Shown here one piece after another: positions 34,544-46,398 of a DNA stretch of 64,000 nt. The stretch is from Dioszegia crocea (lineage: Eukaryota; Basidiomycota; Tremellomycetes; Tremellales; Bulleribasidiaceae), in the NCBI GenBank assembly GCA_001600615.1, contig BCKK01000006.1, positions 682,001-746,000 on the forward strand, in the 5' to 3' direction. A program made the translations under genes and the position numbers. The notes under the pieces were generated by a model. It had not been told where the DNA came from and ran no database searches. It worked only from the letters and a program-made list of their open reading frames with translations. The first letter of the stretch is position 1. Each line of letters opens with the position of its first letter.

Positions 34544-35363
34544 CTACTCTTTCGCCTCCTTCTCCCTCGCAGCCCTTCTAGCCCTTCTCGCCTCTTTCCT
34601 CTGATCCTCATCCGCCTGCATCTCCTCAGCCTCCTGCAACCGCTTCGCAAATTCAGCCTTTGTGATCCTATCCTTCTTGGCGAGCGGGTACGCATCCAGC
34701 CTTTCTGCCGCTTCTTCACTTGCTGCGAGTGAACCTGCCTCGTCCAGGATTTGAGATTTTGGTCGGGGTTGTAAAGCTGGAGCTGCCTCGCCTGCTTTAC
34801 GGCCTGGCCATTGGGTGTCAGGTGGGAGATCACCTGCGGTTCAGTGGCTGGAATGAGAAGACCAGGAGGTAGAGCCTACCGAGCATGATCTGAGTTTTGA
34901 TGTAGGCTTTCGTCTGCTGTTGTCTCGTCAAGGCTACTGAGCCATATATGACCTGAGACGTCAGCTCTACGTCGCAATACCTCGTGAAAATCGATTACCA
35001 TAGCCGCCACAGTCGCTCCCTGCGCCCTGAAACGTCAGCTCTGCGTCGCAGTTGATCGTAGGACACGCCTCAGAGTATTGGATTAAGACAGACAACTCAC
35101 ACTACACGCATCCGTAACCAATAATTGAAATTCTTCCTATTCCCCGTCCGTAAACTCAACGTAGCTCCCACAAGCGCCACAACAGTCGCTGCGCATCCTT
35201 ATACAGGTCAGCATCATCCAACTATACTGCCCAAGTCGTGCTGGGCCGTAAATGAGCAGAGGAGAGACATACCTGCCGGGACGATAGGTTGCGACTTGCA
35301 CCGTTCCCAGATATACCGAGTGAACGTTATTGGCTTGTATGGTCTTTCCTCTGCTTCTGACAT
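34544..35363 (-). CDS. RCF1: Respiratory supercomplex factor 1 (HIG1 domain protein)
   Basis: An inner mitochondrial membrane protein that helps assemble the complex III-IV supercomplex. The start MSEAEERPYKPITF is followed by YIWERCKSQPIVPAG, the HIG1 entry motif. The first membrane helix is ATVVALVGATLSL, then RTGNRKNFNYWLRMRV (the QRRQ-like polar segment) and a second helix VAQGATVAAMVIYGS. The C-terminal part (PPDTQWPGRKAG; KKDRITKAEFAKRLQEAEEM; RRARRAAREKEAKE) is charged and coiled-coil-like, as in fungal Rcf1. About five exons give roughly 190 residues. An open frame upstream (to about 35510) was judged 5'UTR because the downstream ATG starts the homologous part. Confidence 0.87.
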
Positions 35364-35628
35364 CGTGTCTGCGGTCTCGTGGGGAGGTTATCTCACTGGC
35401 TAAGGTAGGCTTTATGCAAGATGTCGTAGAGATATAGCTTGTCGATCGAGATCTGGAGATTTTGGCTGTCTGCAAGCCAGGGCCGATGACCGGCATCTAC
35501 CACGTGGAAAGACATGCCGAGAGTCGGATCCGAGACCCGTGCGCTTTCGCCGAGACGGCCCAACTTTTTGGACGCCTAGGGTCATTCTGGTGCATTTCTA
35601 CTTCATACCTCACAGCTATAACGATACA

Positions 35629-37078
35629 ATGGTAGCCAAGACAGTAGCAGTGACAGGTAGAACAGCTGTTTAGAACGGCAAAAGCTCTTATAGCTGACGC
35701 AGCAGGTGCCTCGGGTCTCCTTGGACGAGCTGTTGTGCAGAAATTCGAAGCTAGGGGTGATAAAGGTGAGTCAGCATACCTGCTTGGTCTTGCCTGAGTG
35801 AGCAGCGGCGAGATGTACAGCTATGGTGTTACAATGATTTGAGACGCTCAGCTGACACCTTAGTCATTCGCCTCGCGTTCAGCCGGGCTAATGAGGGGTA
35901 TACTAAGCTCGACCTAATGGATGAGCAAGGTGTCGAAGCGTTCTTCAAGGAGAACAAGGTGGATGGTGCGTTCATCAGCTGATGCTATTACGACTATGTA
36001 GGAAAAAAGCTGACAGTATAGCGGTGATGCACTGTAGGCCATACCCTCCACAGACTGATGAAGATCCCACTGACTCCGTTCAGGCGCAGCAGAACGCCGT
36101 CCGGATGTCGCGGAGGCCGTACGCTTAGCCTACTCAAATTCCTGAATCCGTGCTGACTGCGCTAGGACCCTGAGAAGGCCGCACGGATCAACGCGGCCGT
36201 TCCAGCGCACCTCGCGAAGCTTTCAAAGCAATACGGGTTCTTGATGATTTACATTTCGACAGATTACGTCTTTAACGGGCGCAAGTAGGTCTTCCAGCTG
36301 CTAGATATTTGAATAAAGAAAGCTGAAAGTTCTAGTCCACCGTACGAGGTCGACGACAAGCCTGATCCGCTGCAGATGTATGGCCGACAGAAGCTTGCGG
36401 GGGAGCAAGAGGTTTTGAAGGCCCGTGAGAGTGGGGCGAACGTTGCTGTGTTGCGTATACCTGTTCTGTGAGCTACTGCATTTGTGTTATATTTTATAAG
36501 CACATTCAGCTGACAGTCTAGATATGGTGATGTCACCTATAACGCTGAGAGCGCTGTCAATCTATTACAAGATGGTATGTTGAGCTTACAGGCCCTCCTG
36601 AGTGGCAAGGCACTCGTCAGGCTACAAGCTAACACATCCCAGTCGTCGAAGACCAGTCTGGGAAAGAGTACAAGATGGACGCGTACCAAGTCCGTTTCCC
36701 CACAAACGTCACAGACGTAGGCAGAGTTCTTGTCGACCTGACCCGTATGTCTACACCTCTTACTTATCTCTGAAACGAAGATATCGCTGACCCTCTGCAG
36801 ACCTCGACAAAGCCCTGCCTCCTATACTCCACTATACCTCCCCAGCCCCCGCGCTCACCAAATACGACATGACAACCATCATTGCCTCTTCCCTCGGTTT
36901 ACCCATCACACACGTTATTCCAGACCGGAACAAGCCGGAAACTAAGCCTGGACAGACGGAACGGCCTGAGAATACCCAGTTGGGAACCAAGGCGTTACAG
37001 GCGCTAGGTGTCGACACTGGGGAAGAGCAGGCGTTTGAGGATTGGTGGAAGGTTTGGGCCGCAAAGTCGGCCAAATAA
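35629..37078 (+). CDS. MAT2B: MAT2B-like extended short-chain dehydrogenase (RmlD-type)
   Basis: An NAD(P)-binding Rossmann protein of the RmlD/dTDP-4-dehydrorhamnose reductase class. Its eukaryotic members act as the regulatory beta subunit of methionine adenosyltransferase. The start MVAKTVAVTGASGLLGRAV gives the GxxGxxG site, followed by VIRLAFSR and AVMHC with AAERRPDV. The catalytic-type motifs are STDYVFNG and YGRQKLAGE (YxxxK). The C-terminal half has YQVRFPTNVTDVGRVLVDL and ASSLGLPITHV. About seven short exons give roughly 310 residues. Whether it regulates Mat2 or retains reductase activity cannot be told. It is divergent from RCF1 across 265 bp and convergent with NOP2 across 93 bp. 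Confidence 0.84.
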
Positions 37079-37171
37079 GTCTGACCTCTAGACTCGGATG
37101 AAAATGCAAAGATAGATGTGATAGAATATACATGCAGAAAAACACCTAAACCAAGACTGGAGCAAAGAAAA

Positions 37172-39704
37172 TCAAGCAGTAGCAGCCTTGTTGACTCTTT
37201 GAGGCTTGCCAGATCCTGTCGGTCCAGACTTCTTAGTCTTTTCCACCCGGGCCTTCTCTACGCCTTTACCCTTCCCAATCTTGATACCTTTAGTCTTGAG
37301 CAAATGCTTCTTTTTGCCCTCTGTGTAGAGTTAGCTGATGTCACTCGGACAAGGAAGCAACGCTGCAACTGACCCTGAATGATATCCACATCGGCTTCTT
37401 CGTTGAAGGCCGATCGTTCCTGGACTTCCTCCACCAACTCGCCCTCCTCGTTCAATTTCCGTAAAGGCGCAGTATCCTCCGCTTCTTCATCTTCCGCACT
37501 CTGCTTCTTGGTCCGTTTTTCCACCTTGAATTTAGCGACGAAGAACCCGTCCATGTTGTGTTTATGGGGATAGAACTGGGAATTGTAAGCTTAAGTCCCA
37601 TTGACGTAGAGAACATCGCGACTCACTCTTCGCGTTAAGTTCAATGACTCATGGAACTGTTTCCCCTCAAACGCCTTGAATCCTTCGACACCGAATTCCA
37701 AACCGGTAGGTACCAATCGGACATTGGGTCGTTTGCGCAGAGCGTAATCCACGACCGCCTCGTCCTCGTCGACCGTCACTGAGCAAGTGGAGTAGACGAC
37801 ATATCCGCCCGTGGCTGAGTTGGGCGAAACGGAATCGAGAGCGCAGAGAATGAGTTGTTTTTGTAAGTGGGAGAGGAGTTGGAAATCACGTTCGGACTGG
37901 GGGTCAACGTAGTCCTCTCTGTAGACTTCCGACATACCTTGTTAACCTTAACGCTAGCATCCTTACTAATGACTCCCGTACCGCTACACGGCGCATCCAG
38001 CAACACCCTATCGAACCCACCCATCACCCGTGGAAACTCCCTCGCGTCGTAATTACACACAACGACATTCTTGCATCCCATCCGGTGAACATTGGCCGTC
38101 AAACTCTTTGTGCGCTGCTTGTTGGAGTCGTTGGCAAAGATAAGACCGGTATTTTGGAGAAGGGCGGATATGTAGGTTGTCTTGCCGCCGGGAGCAGAGG
38201 CCATATCGAGGATACGTTCGTTAGGCTGGGGAGCAAGGGCAATGACGGGTAAGAAAGATGATGCGGATTGGAGCATATATTGCCCGGCGAGGTATTCGGG
38301 TGTTGCACCTGATTGTCAGTGAAGAACTGCCATGAAAGGTATGACTTACCAACTGGAACGGGACTCTCAAATACCTGGAGTCCGACTTTGGACCACTTGC
38401 CAATTGGCTCAAGCTGGACTCCACGGTTGATGAGTGCCTGCGCAAGATCTCGGCGACGGGTCCGCAAGGTGTTGGCGCGGATAGTCACTGGTCGTGGAGA
38501 TTCGTTGGCCTCGAAGAATGCAATAGCCTATGTGTCAGCTGAGCCCAACCTAAACGGAGACGCTATAACTCACCTCGTCCACTGGGAACAGCTTCATCAG
38601 TTTCCCAACGAGGAAGACGTTGTAGCCGAAATAAGTCGCGATATCATGTTGCAACTGCAACAGATGATCCGAGCGAGATCTACGGGTCAGCTAGAGTAGG
38701 GATTTGCCGTGCCAATGAGCTCACTTTCCAGGCACACCCTCCGACAGCTTCTCATCACCACCCGCACAAACGCCCACCAACCATCTCATACGATTCTCAA
38801 TCTCGCGCAAACTCGTCCCGTGCTCAAAGTCCTCCACCTCCCCTCCGCTGTCTACAGCAGGCAAGGTGAAGCCCTCATTCGTCAGGTCGTCTTCGAGATT
38901 GGTCGTGATGGCTCCATCCTCATCTTCCGAACCCTCAGGTTGGGGGTTCAGGCGAAGATGAGCCGTCCGTGGATCGTTCGCCTCATCAACCTCCATGTCA
39001 CCCTCATCGGACGAAGCAAACGCCGAGTCCACCTCGTCCTCATCGTCCTCTTCATCATGGTCCATCATCTCATCGTCGTCCCCTAGCAGATCATCGTCCT
39101 CGTCCCCAAAGCCGAAGTCATCACCCTCTGCCTCATCATCATCGTCAGACGGCATGGCATCGAGGTCGAATGTGTGTTGAGCGGCCGGAAGGACTTCCCG
39201 AGCCTCATCATGATCGTCATCCTCTGAATCGCTAAATGTGAGATTCTTCGCGGGCTTCTTGCGCAACTCGGCAACATCCTCGTCGATACTAAATCTCAGC
39301 CAAATTCCTCGACTAAACTTACGCAGCCTGAGCCTTGGCCTTCCCCTTAGCCTTGATAGACTTGATCTTGACGATTTCCTCCTCATCCTCATCTGGCGAC
39401 ATCTCACTGTCTGATCAGCTCAACCATTCCCAATTTTCAAATTCACTCACCCCTGCTTCAACGCATCCTCAAGATCACTATCGTCCTCATCCTCAGCCAC
39501 TTCATCCACCTTTCTCCTCTTCTTGCCAGGCAACACCTTCTGCTTGTGTCTCCCACCGCTCGCCAGCGCTTTCACGCTACTGCGCTCATCAGCCGGCGCT
39601 GACGCCCGCTTCTTCCCCTTATCCCTTCTGCGTGGCTTCCCAGGCTCTGTTGATCCAGGCAGAGGCCTAGGTGGTGCTTGCTTGTGCTTTGCTTTATAAC
39701 CCAT
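37172..39704 (-). CDS. NOP2: NOP2: 25S rRNA cytosine-C5 methyltransferase, ribosome biogenesis
   Basis: A nucleolar SAM-dependent RNA m5C methyltransferase needed for 60S subunit assembly. The N-terminus (MGYKAKHKQAPPRPLP) is basic and is followed by long acidic Asp/Glu runs. The fold appears as TIRANTLRTRRRDLAQALIN, ILDMASAPGGKTTYIS (SAM binding), FANDSNKQR and FDRVLLDAPCSGTGVISKD. VVYSTCSVTVDEDEAVVDYA carries the catalytic Cys, while the Cys of APCSG aids release. The C-terminus is Lys-rich, ending GKPQRVNKAATA. About eight exons give roughly 700 residues. It shares a very short 107-bp region with the divergent ARP8 gene. Confidence 0.96.
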
Positions 39705-39811
39705 AGTGATTTGTTGATGATTGTATGGGTGAGAGAAGATTTGCAGTCTGGGTCGGGTGGACCTTTCAACTTTTCCAGTGACGTGACGTGGAATTCTACA
39801 ATCTTATCAAA
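39705..39811. promoter_or_regulatory. 107-bp bidirectional promoter, NOP2 / ARP8
   Basis: The only sequence between two divergent start codons. Both promoters and both 5'UTRs must fit here or overlap the neighbouring coding sequence, unless ARP8 starts at its internal ATG at 39884. Confidence 0.5.
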
Positions 39812-42800
39812 ATGGGCAACGACGAGCGTGACTTTGACAGCGACCACAGTGAATTGGGTAGTGAGCTCATACATACCTATACAATGTCGACGTACAATAG
39901 GCGGACAGGCCAATGGGCCACAACGCCATCAGTTCTCGAGCCAGTATCGGGCGCAGGACCATCAGAGCTCCCGCTCACAAACTCCACCGAGGCAGATCCG
40001 AACACTACCACTCCGCCAGGCTCACCTCCCGACCAGGCAGCTCTGGGTTTCTCATCAGAGAGGCCTAAACCCATCAAGACGGGAAATGGGACTACTCGGA
40101 AACGGAGCCCGACGGTTACGCCGCGGATACCTCAACGGCCGAGACCGGATGATAGCCCCCAGGTGACCCAGGATCCCATAGTCGCTGAGGCGCCCGAGAT
40201 ACCGGAGGCCGGACCCTCTACTGCGCCTGCTGTAAGGAAGGTATATCCTCGGAAACCTAAGGTGAGCTCTGAGTTCCTCACGAGCTGGCGCGCCTGGCTG
40301 TATCATCCGAGCTGACATCTCGCAGAAGAAGGCAGAGAAATTGATACAATTCACCAACGCTTTCGCACCCGGATTGTGAGTTGGCCTTTCGAAGTAGAGC
40401 TGACATGAGCAGATACTACGTTAAGAACCCTGCTGGAGACTTCTTGCAAAAGGAGTCGAATTTGGATGTTACGCGGCAGGTATCGCAAGCCCGAATGAAG
40501 AAGGAGAAGCAATCGGTCGAGGAGGCATATCAGAAGAAGGTGGATGAGGGGGAGGATGTGGATCCAGTCAGTTGGCCAATCCTCCATACGTCAGGGGTCT
40601 CAGCTGACGAATAGTTACAACCACTAGCATACACACTAATCATCCACCCCGGCTCTCGAAATCTTCGAATAGGCCGAGCCTCAGATTTCTACCCTAAAGA
40701 AGTCCCATTCTGTATAGCCCGACCCGCTACCGCCCCAAATAGAGGCAAAGACCCACCAGTCCCCGGAAGTCGATATAAGCGCCTGGAGACTATCGGTCAG
40801 GATAGGAAGAGGCAGAAGGTGTCTGCCAACGGTCATGGTGTACCTACGTCAAACGGACATGGGGACGAGGATGAGGAGGAGGAAGAAGAGGAATTTGTTA
40901 ATCCTGTATGTCCCTCCTTTCGACCAGGCTGATATTTAGACCGATACGCATATTGAGGATCTACGTGAATACCTCAGAAACCGTCTGCGGATGAACCGAC
41001 TCGCGACGGACCCCAGAGATGGGATACGGGTCAAACAGCACAATGCGAAAGTCCGGCCTGAGGCCATACCGGAGCATAACGATCCGTATCGCGTAGAATG
41101 GACAGAAGTGAATGGGAAACATTACTTTGTAGGGCAAGAGGTAAGCCGAAATATCTCTGACACCCGAATCTTCGCTGACAAGCAGGCACTGAGGGTACCA
41201 TCTGCCTCTGGATTTAAAGTCCGTTATCCGTTTCTTCAACGCGGTCTGAATACTCGAGATTGGGGATCACCACGATTACTCATGGATGATATCGCTACAA
41301 TCCTACATGAGACCCTAAAGTCAGAATTGGACATACATCCACGGGACTATAGCGTGAGCTAAACGCCCTTCTCGCCTGAGACTATAGCTGACAATCAGAA
41401 ATACTCAGTAGTTCTCCTCGTTCCAGATCACAACGATCGACTCCACCTCCAATGTCTCGTCTCGCTCTTATTTGGCGAATTCGGGTTTAAGGAAATGGCA
41501 ATCCACCAAGAATCTTACGCTGCAATCTTCGCCGCTGGGATGTCTACCGCCTGCGTAGTTGATATCGGCGCAACCTCCACTTCTGTCGCTTGTGTCGACG
41601 AAGGATTACTTCTTCCTGATACGAGGATAAAGCTGGATTATGGTGGAGACGACATTACGGCTGCATTAGCGACGATACTTCAGAAATCAAATTTCCCGTA
41701 TCATGAGTTGGACCTGTCGCGGTCGATGGATTGGACGATGATGGAGACGCTAAAGATGAAGATTTGTACGCTGGAAGAAGTGAGTCATCTGTCGTGAGCA
41801 GAAGGATTGCAGCCCGCTGATAATATAGCACATGGTGGCTAATATCTCTTGGGATATTTACGCTACGCGCGAACAGGGTCTGACCCAAAAATATCAGCTG
41901 AGAACGTATGACGAGAACATTCTGGCTCCATTGGTAAGATCTGCAAGTAAGCATCAGCTGATGTCAGTGCTTCTTCGACACTCGAATGATTGACTTCAAG
42001 GAGAAAGAAGGACCGAAAATCACTCTCTGGGAGGAAAGTGAGAGTATAGACGATATGCTCACTTCGGGCTATGGCGAAGCTGTGTGTTTTCCTCCTTAGC
42101 TCCTACAGCAATAGCTGATGTTCAGACTGGCGCTATGCGGGCATGTTCAACACATCTACTTCCTCCCCTTCCTATCCCAGAAGTCCAAATCACCGAACCG
42201 GCCCCACCAGGCGACGAAATCAGTTTTGTCGTAGACGGAGTTCAAGTTCTTGGTCAATCTTCTGAACCTACACCAGTCCCCATACCTACGCCGGCGCCCG
42301 TCCCTTTTATCGACCTCAACGGGTCGCAAGCATCCAATACCAGCGACAAACGTCCGACCGTCGATACTCCGGCCGGTTCCACAGGGGGTACACCCGCCCC
42401 TCCTGACTCTGTCACCGATACCGCCGCTGTCGCTATACCCACTCCACCCCTTGCTGTCCCGATTATCGCCCCTATACCTGTCCACCCTTTATCGGCCTGG
42501 GACGGGATTGACGTCATTGGGGAAGCGGCCCGTTCTCCTCTTGATGCCGCTATAGCCGCCGCACTCTCTTTGGCGGGAACGGAGAATAAGGTGAAGGCCG
42601 CCGCTGGGAATATTCTGTTTACAGGTGGGGGGTCAGCGTTAAAGGGTTTGTATCCATTTATCGAAGAACGGTGAGTTGCGCAGTGCTTTCCTTCGAGAAA
42701 TACCGACAGCTGATACCTCAGTTTACCACCTCTTATTCACGCGAAGGGGTTTGCAGTGGACGTGTCGATTGTACCCCCTCCTCGGAATCTCAATCCTCGA

Positions 42801-42926
42801 TATGTCAGCTGGAAAGGCGCTAGTGTGATGTGCAATCTGGAGAGTCTGAGCGATATGTGGATTGGGAGAGATGAGTGGGAGGCGATGGGGGCGAGGTCTC
42901 TGAAGGATAGGCTATCGTTCTTATGA
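39812..42926 (+). CDS. ARP8: Actin-related protein Arp8 (INO80 chromatin-remodelling complex)
   Basis: A nuclear actin fold that binds nucleosomes and actin in INO80. After a disordered N-terminus, the actin core begins YTLIIHPGSRNLRIGRASD. An Arp8-type acidic insert follows (DEDEEEEEEEFVNP). Nucleotide-pocket strands appear as VVDIGATSTSVACV, LDYGGDDITAAL and NILFTGGGSALKGL. The end is YVSWKGASVMCNLESL and DEWEAMGARSLKDRLSFL, as in Arp8. A Pro/Thr-rich insert (about 42250-42480) is lineage-specific. About eleven exons give roughly 820 residues. I chose the ATG at 39812 (aaaATGggc); 39788 and 39884 are in-frame alternatives. Confidence 0.92.
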
Positions 42927-43044
42927 ATTGAGAATCCTGCGGGCGGTCAATATACAATGGCTCAATGAGACACCCCTACCCAGATACCTCCGCTTGTCTA
43001 CTTTGCCGTATATACAAAGAGACGATGGTCACCTAAGCCTTCCA

Positions 43045-44388
43045 CTAGCTCGAATGTCTACCCGGCGCCTCTAATGATCTTTGCTTAAACTCCCACCCGC
43101 ACCCTTCGCAGCCGGGGCTGTCTACAGATGTCCGTATGGTAATTTTCTCGGCGAGCCCAGCGTTCTCACTCAGCTTGCTCGTATGTCGATCCCAGAAAAG
43201 CATGAAGTCTCGCTCCTTCTCAACAGACAGGCAGTACGTGGTAGGATTGGCGGCATCACGCGTTCCGGTAGATGAAAGGTCGTCGTATATCGCGCATCCG
43301 CTCGCGAAGATTTCTAGATATAGGATGAGGGTGATTGGGGTAGGATGTAAATCCTGCAAGGAGGGGCCGTGACTCCGGAGCAATGCCCGAGACGCAATGA
43401 TGCGTCGTGAGAGTCTACTGATGACGTTTTTCATGATCTGATAGTTATCGTACTGTTCGAGAACCCAACGCACGCGGAAGGGGAAGCCGAATGGCACGAG
43501 GTTGGTTTCGAAGTCGAAGTGGAAGGTGAAGAAGGGACGTCTGCCCTGGTTGGACTTTCCGCCGTTGGCCCGATCGAGCCTCGTTGGCAGAAGTGTTCAA
43601 GGGGACGGGTACGCCATGCGGATATCATGGTGTTCTGGCAACCACGGAGTTGTTGATTCTCGGGGGAGCTCAAGACGGTCCTCTTCATGACCTTCTGCCA
43701 GAAGCCCTCTTGGCCGCCGAAGATCGCTCCCACGGACAACCGAGTAATCTGCCTGAATGGCATTTTCTGCTGGGCGATCTGCTCAAGCCATGTGCAGAGA
43801 TTCTTCACCTCGCACGAGCCTTTGTCAAGCGCAGCACTCAGGCTGGCTGACTGATTGATATCGGCTATGAGGGGCCATTCGGCTCGACCCCCCGTCATGA
43901 GGGAGGTATACGAGGGTTCGCGGAGTTTCTTCTGGGAGTATTCCAGGTGGAGGAAGCGGGTTTGTCGTAAGAGCTGGGCCTTGCTCAGAATTTGGGGATG
44001 GGCGGGGGGAGATTTTGAGCCGTGGATGAGCTGGCCGAGGTCGTCGGTGATGACTCGGTGGTACAGGCTTCGGGAGGCATGGTGATTCATGACCTGGATC
44101 ACGTCAGCCAAGAACAATCAATCCGTGGTCTAATCACACGGAAGTCTACTACAGCTGAATGTCGAAGCTCACGATGCTTGTCCTCATCAGAGCCGCCAGA
44201 TCAGGCCTCCTGATGTCTCGCCTTGACGTCGCACCGGGCGCCCCATCCTGCGGTAGTCGCGCAATCACATCAGCCGCCTCCCCGATCCCTTCACCTTTCG
44301 TCCAACCCGAGAGGCTCTTTGGCAGAGCAGGCGAGAGAAAATCGATGATATGGAGCCACAGCTCAGGCTTGAGCTGTTCGAATGACAT
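43045..44388 (-). pseudogene. Paralogue P1 of the F-box-like family, frameshifted
   Basis: Exon 1 (44173-44388, 72 codons) starts MSFEQLKPELWLHIIDFLSP and ends LMRTSI. The intron is 44094-44172. Exon 2 starts VMNHHASRSLYHRVITDDL and keeps SVGAIFGGQEGFW and HFCQRGSIGP. Directly after that, near 43555-43580, the reading frame changes. The continuation (RRPFFTFHFDFETN; FRVRWVLEQYDNYQ; SVDSPGCEGCGWEF) is in another frame, and about 12 residues including LSLPxxIxW are missing. No GT-AG intron fits the gap. The simplest reading is a small deletion that broke the frame, with the rest still well preserved. A sequencing error would not easily explain the missing block. Confidence 0.75.
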
Positions 44389-44699
44389 GATATTTGCTGT
44401 GTCGGAGTTATGGAAGATGGGAAGATGAATGATAATTGCTTTGGTGAAGGCAAAGTGGGTCGAGGATCTCTCGCCCGCGCCTTTTTGTTCGGAGGATTTT
44501 TGAAACAAGGTTTGTTTCATGACCCCTTCGGGCAAATTCCAGGCTGAGCGTGGCTCCCGCCAGTTCCCGGCCCAAATTGAGATGGAAATGGCGAGCCATC
44601 ACCGCGCTGGGAGGAAAGAGCTAAGCTTAGCCCTAGCTGGTAACACTCTCGCGGTGAGGCATCTCCATACATCGTACTCTTCTCCCTGATCGGCTGCGT
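44389..44699. other. Gap between P1 and P2
   Basis: 311 bp without coding signal. It holds the 3' end of P2 and the presumed promoter of P1. Confidence 0.4.
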
Positions 44700-46153
44700 T
44701 TACAGCTCCTCCGAATCTGCCTTTCCAGTCATAATAGGTTGGTCTCTCCCCTCAACCACGACCCCCTTGAGCGCCTTCCGCTCAAATGTCCATCCACATG
44801 CCTCACAGCAAGGGCTGTCGACCGAAGACTTCAGGGTGACTCTGTCCTTCTGCACGTGACCGCCTCGCCTCCGTTCCTCCTCTAAATTTGCACTTTCGCG
44901 CACATAATCTTGAGTAAGACTACGCTCGAAGTCGGCGCTCAGCCCGATGTCGGTCAAGGTTAAGCGCAGCGCGTCGCTCATCTCCTCCGTCTCCTTCGGT
45001 GCGGGCATCTGGTTACCGCTCGCCCAGATGTCAAGGTCGAAAGCGCTATTGGGGAAGTCGTGCGCAATGCTGTACAGGAAGTCGGAAGCTTGTTCTCGGA
45101 GTGAACGGGCGGGGAGGATGGCTCCGCCCGTCTCGATGAAGATATCTCGCGCGCTGTTTCGATGACCGTGATTTTCGAGAATCCACCGGACCCTATATCC
45201 TAAGGCGACGGGCACAGGGAACGTCTTTCGACCGAAATGTATGGTGAAAAGGGGGATAGTTGGGGGATGTTCTTCTTCGACGGCATCATACCAAGTGATG
45301 AGTGGTGGGAGTGAGAGGGGACCGGCGGTGCCACGCTGGCAAAAGCGGGTGAGCGGAAGTTTGCGGAAAGCGGATTCTGTCGCCACGCGGCATTGTGCGA
45401 TACAATTCTCACCGGGACTCCAATGAGTGTTATCGCTTTCTTTGGGGGAGGGGGCAAGTATCCGCCAGAGGCCATGTTGGCCCGAGAAGATCGCCCCGAC
45501 GGTAGCATGGATGATGTTGGCTGATGTGGTTCGGCCAATTACGTCCGCAAATTGCTTGAGCTGAGGGTAGAGTTGGGTAGCTTCGAGATTTGCCTGACGA
45601 AGAGCGGGGAAGAGGGGGTTACTGTCATCGTCTGGGAATGTGGCCCAATAGTATCCGTTGTTCATGAGGTCGGAGTACGTCGGCGCCAGGTGTTTAGTTT
45701 TGTACTCGAGATGGATATACTGGATCATGCCAAGGAGTGTGTGTTTGCTGGCAATATGGGGGTGGGCAGGGGGTGTATTATGGTGGTAGAGGAGGGACCC
45801 AAGGTCGTCGGTGATGACTCGAAGGTAGAGAATGCCCGAGGCGAGGTAATTGAAGTACTGTATCGCGTCAGCCAAGATTCATTAGCAGGTGGGTTGATCC
45901 AACGTCATGGCTAAATTTCGAACGAGCGATGACTTACAATGCTCGTCCTCATCAACACTGCCAACTCTGGTGCCCTGATATCCTTCCTTGAATTCGTGCC
46001 CGGCGCCCCATCCTCCGGTCGCGCAGCGACGACTTCCTCATCCTCCGCAATCGCCTCTGATTTAGTCCACCCTGAAAGAGGCTTCGGGAGGCCTGGTGAG
46101 AGGAATGTGAGGATCCTTCGCCAGATCTCAGGTTTGAGCGTATCGAATGACAT
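44700..46153 (-). CDS. Paralogue P2 of the F-box-like family (intact, reference copy)
   Basis: Exon 1 is 45938-46153 (72 codons: MSFDTLKPEIWRRILTFLSP ... LMRTSI), the intron is 45858-45937 (80 nt), and exon 2 is 44700-45857, giving 457 residues. Exon 2 begins YFNYLASGILYLRVITDDL, so an apparent ATG upstream (MADAIQ) is only the branch point and acceptor read as protein. Core motifs: HATVGAIFSGQHGLW, RFCQRGTAGPLSLPPLITW, FTIHFGRKTFPVPV, RVRWILENHGHRN, FDLDIWASGNQ and SSVDSPCCEACGWTFE. There is no signal peptide or membrane segment. An F-box role as a substrate adaptor for an SCF ubiquitin ligase is plausible from the N-terminus only. The large C-terminal region has no family I know. Confidence 0.82.
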
Positions 46154-46398
46154 TGTGGTGTATACGGGATATGGGCGAGAGAGGTGATGATTGGGGATGC
46201 GAAGGGAGGATGTGAGAGGGCCGAGCTGGGCCGAGCTGTCGCCCGTGCCTTTATGCTTCTTGTCATCAAACAAGGTTGAATTACCGCTTCAGGAAATTTC
46301 CGCGTTCGCTGTGAAGGATTGCTGTCGCTCAGTATCATTTGCGATTCACCAAATAGGGCGGGAACACGGTACCTGGCAGACTATACACATATGTGCAC

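Noticed and set aside
35364..35496. Upstream extension of RCF1 (frame containing a Trp/His/Ser-rich start)
   Set aside because: The downstream ATG at 35363 begins the part that matches HIG1 proteins, and the upstream frame needs an unsupported splice.
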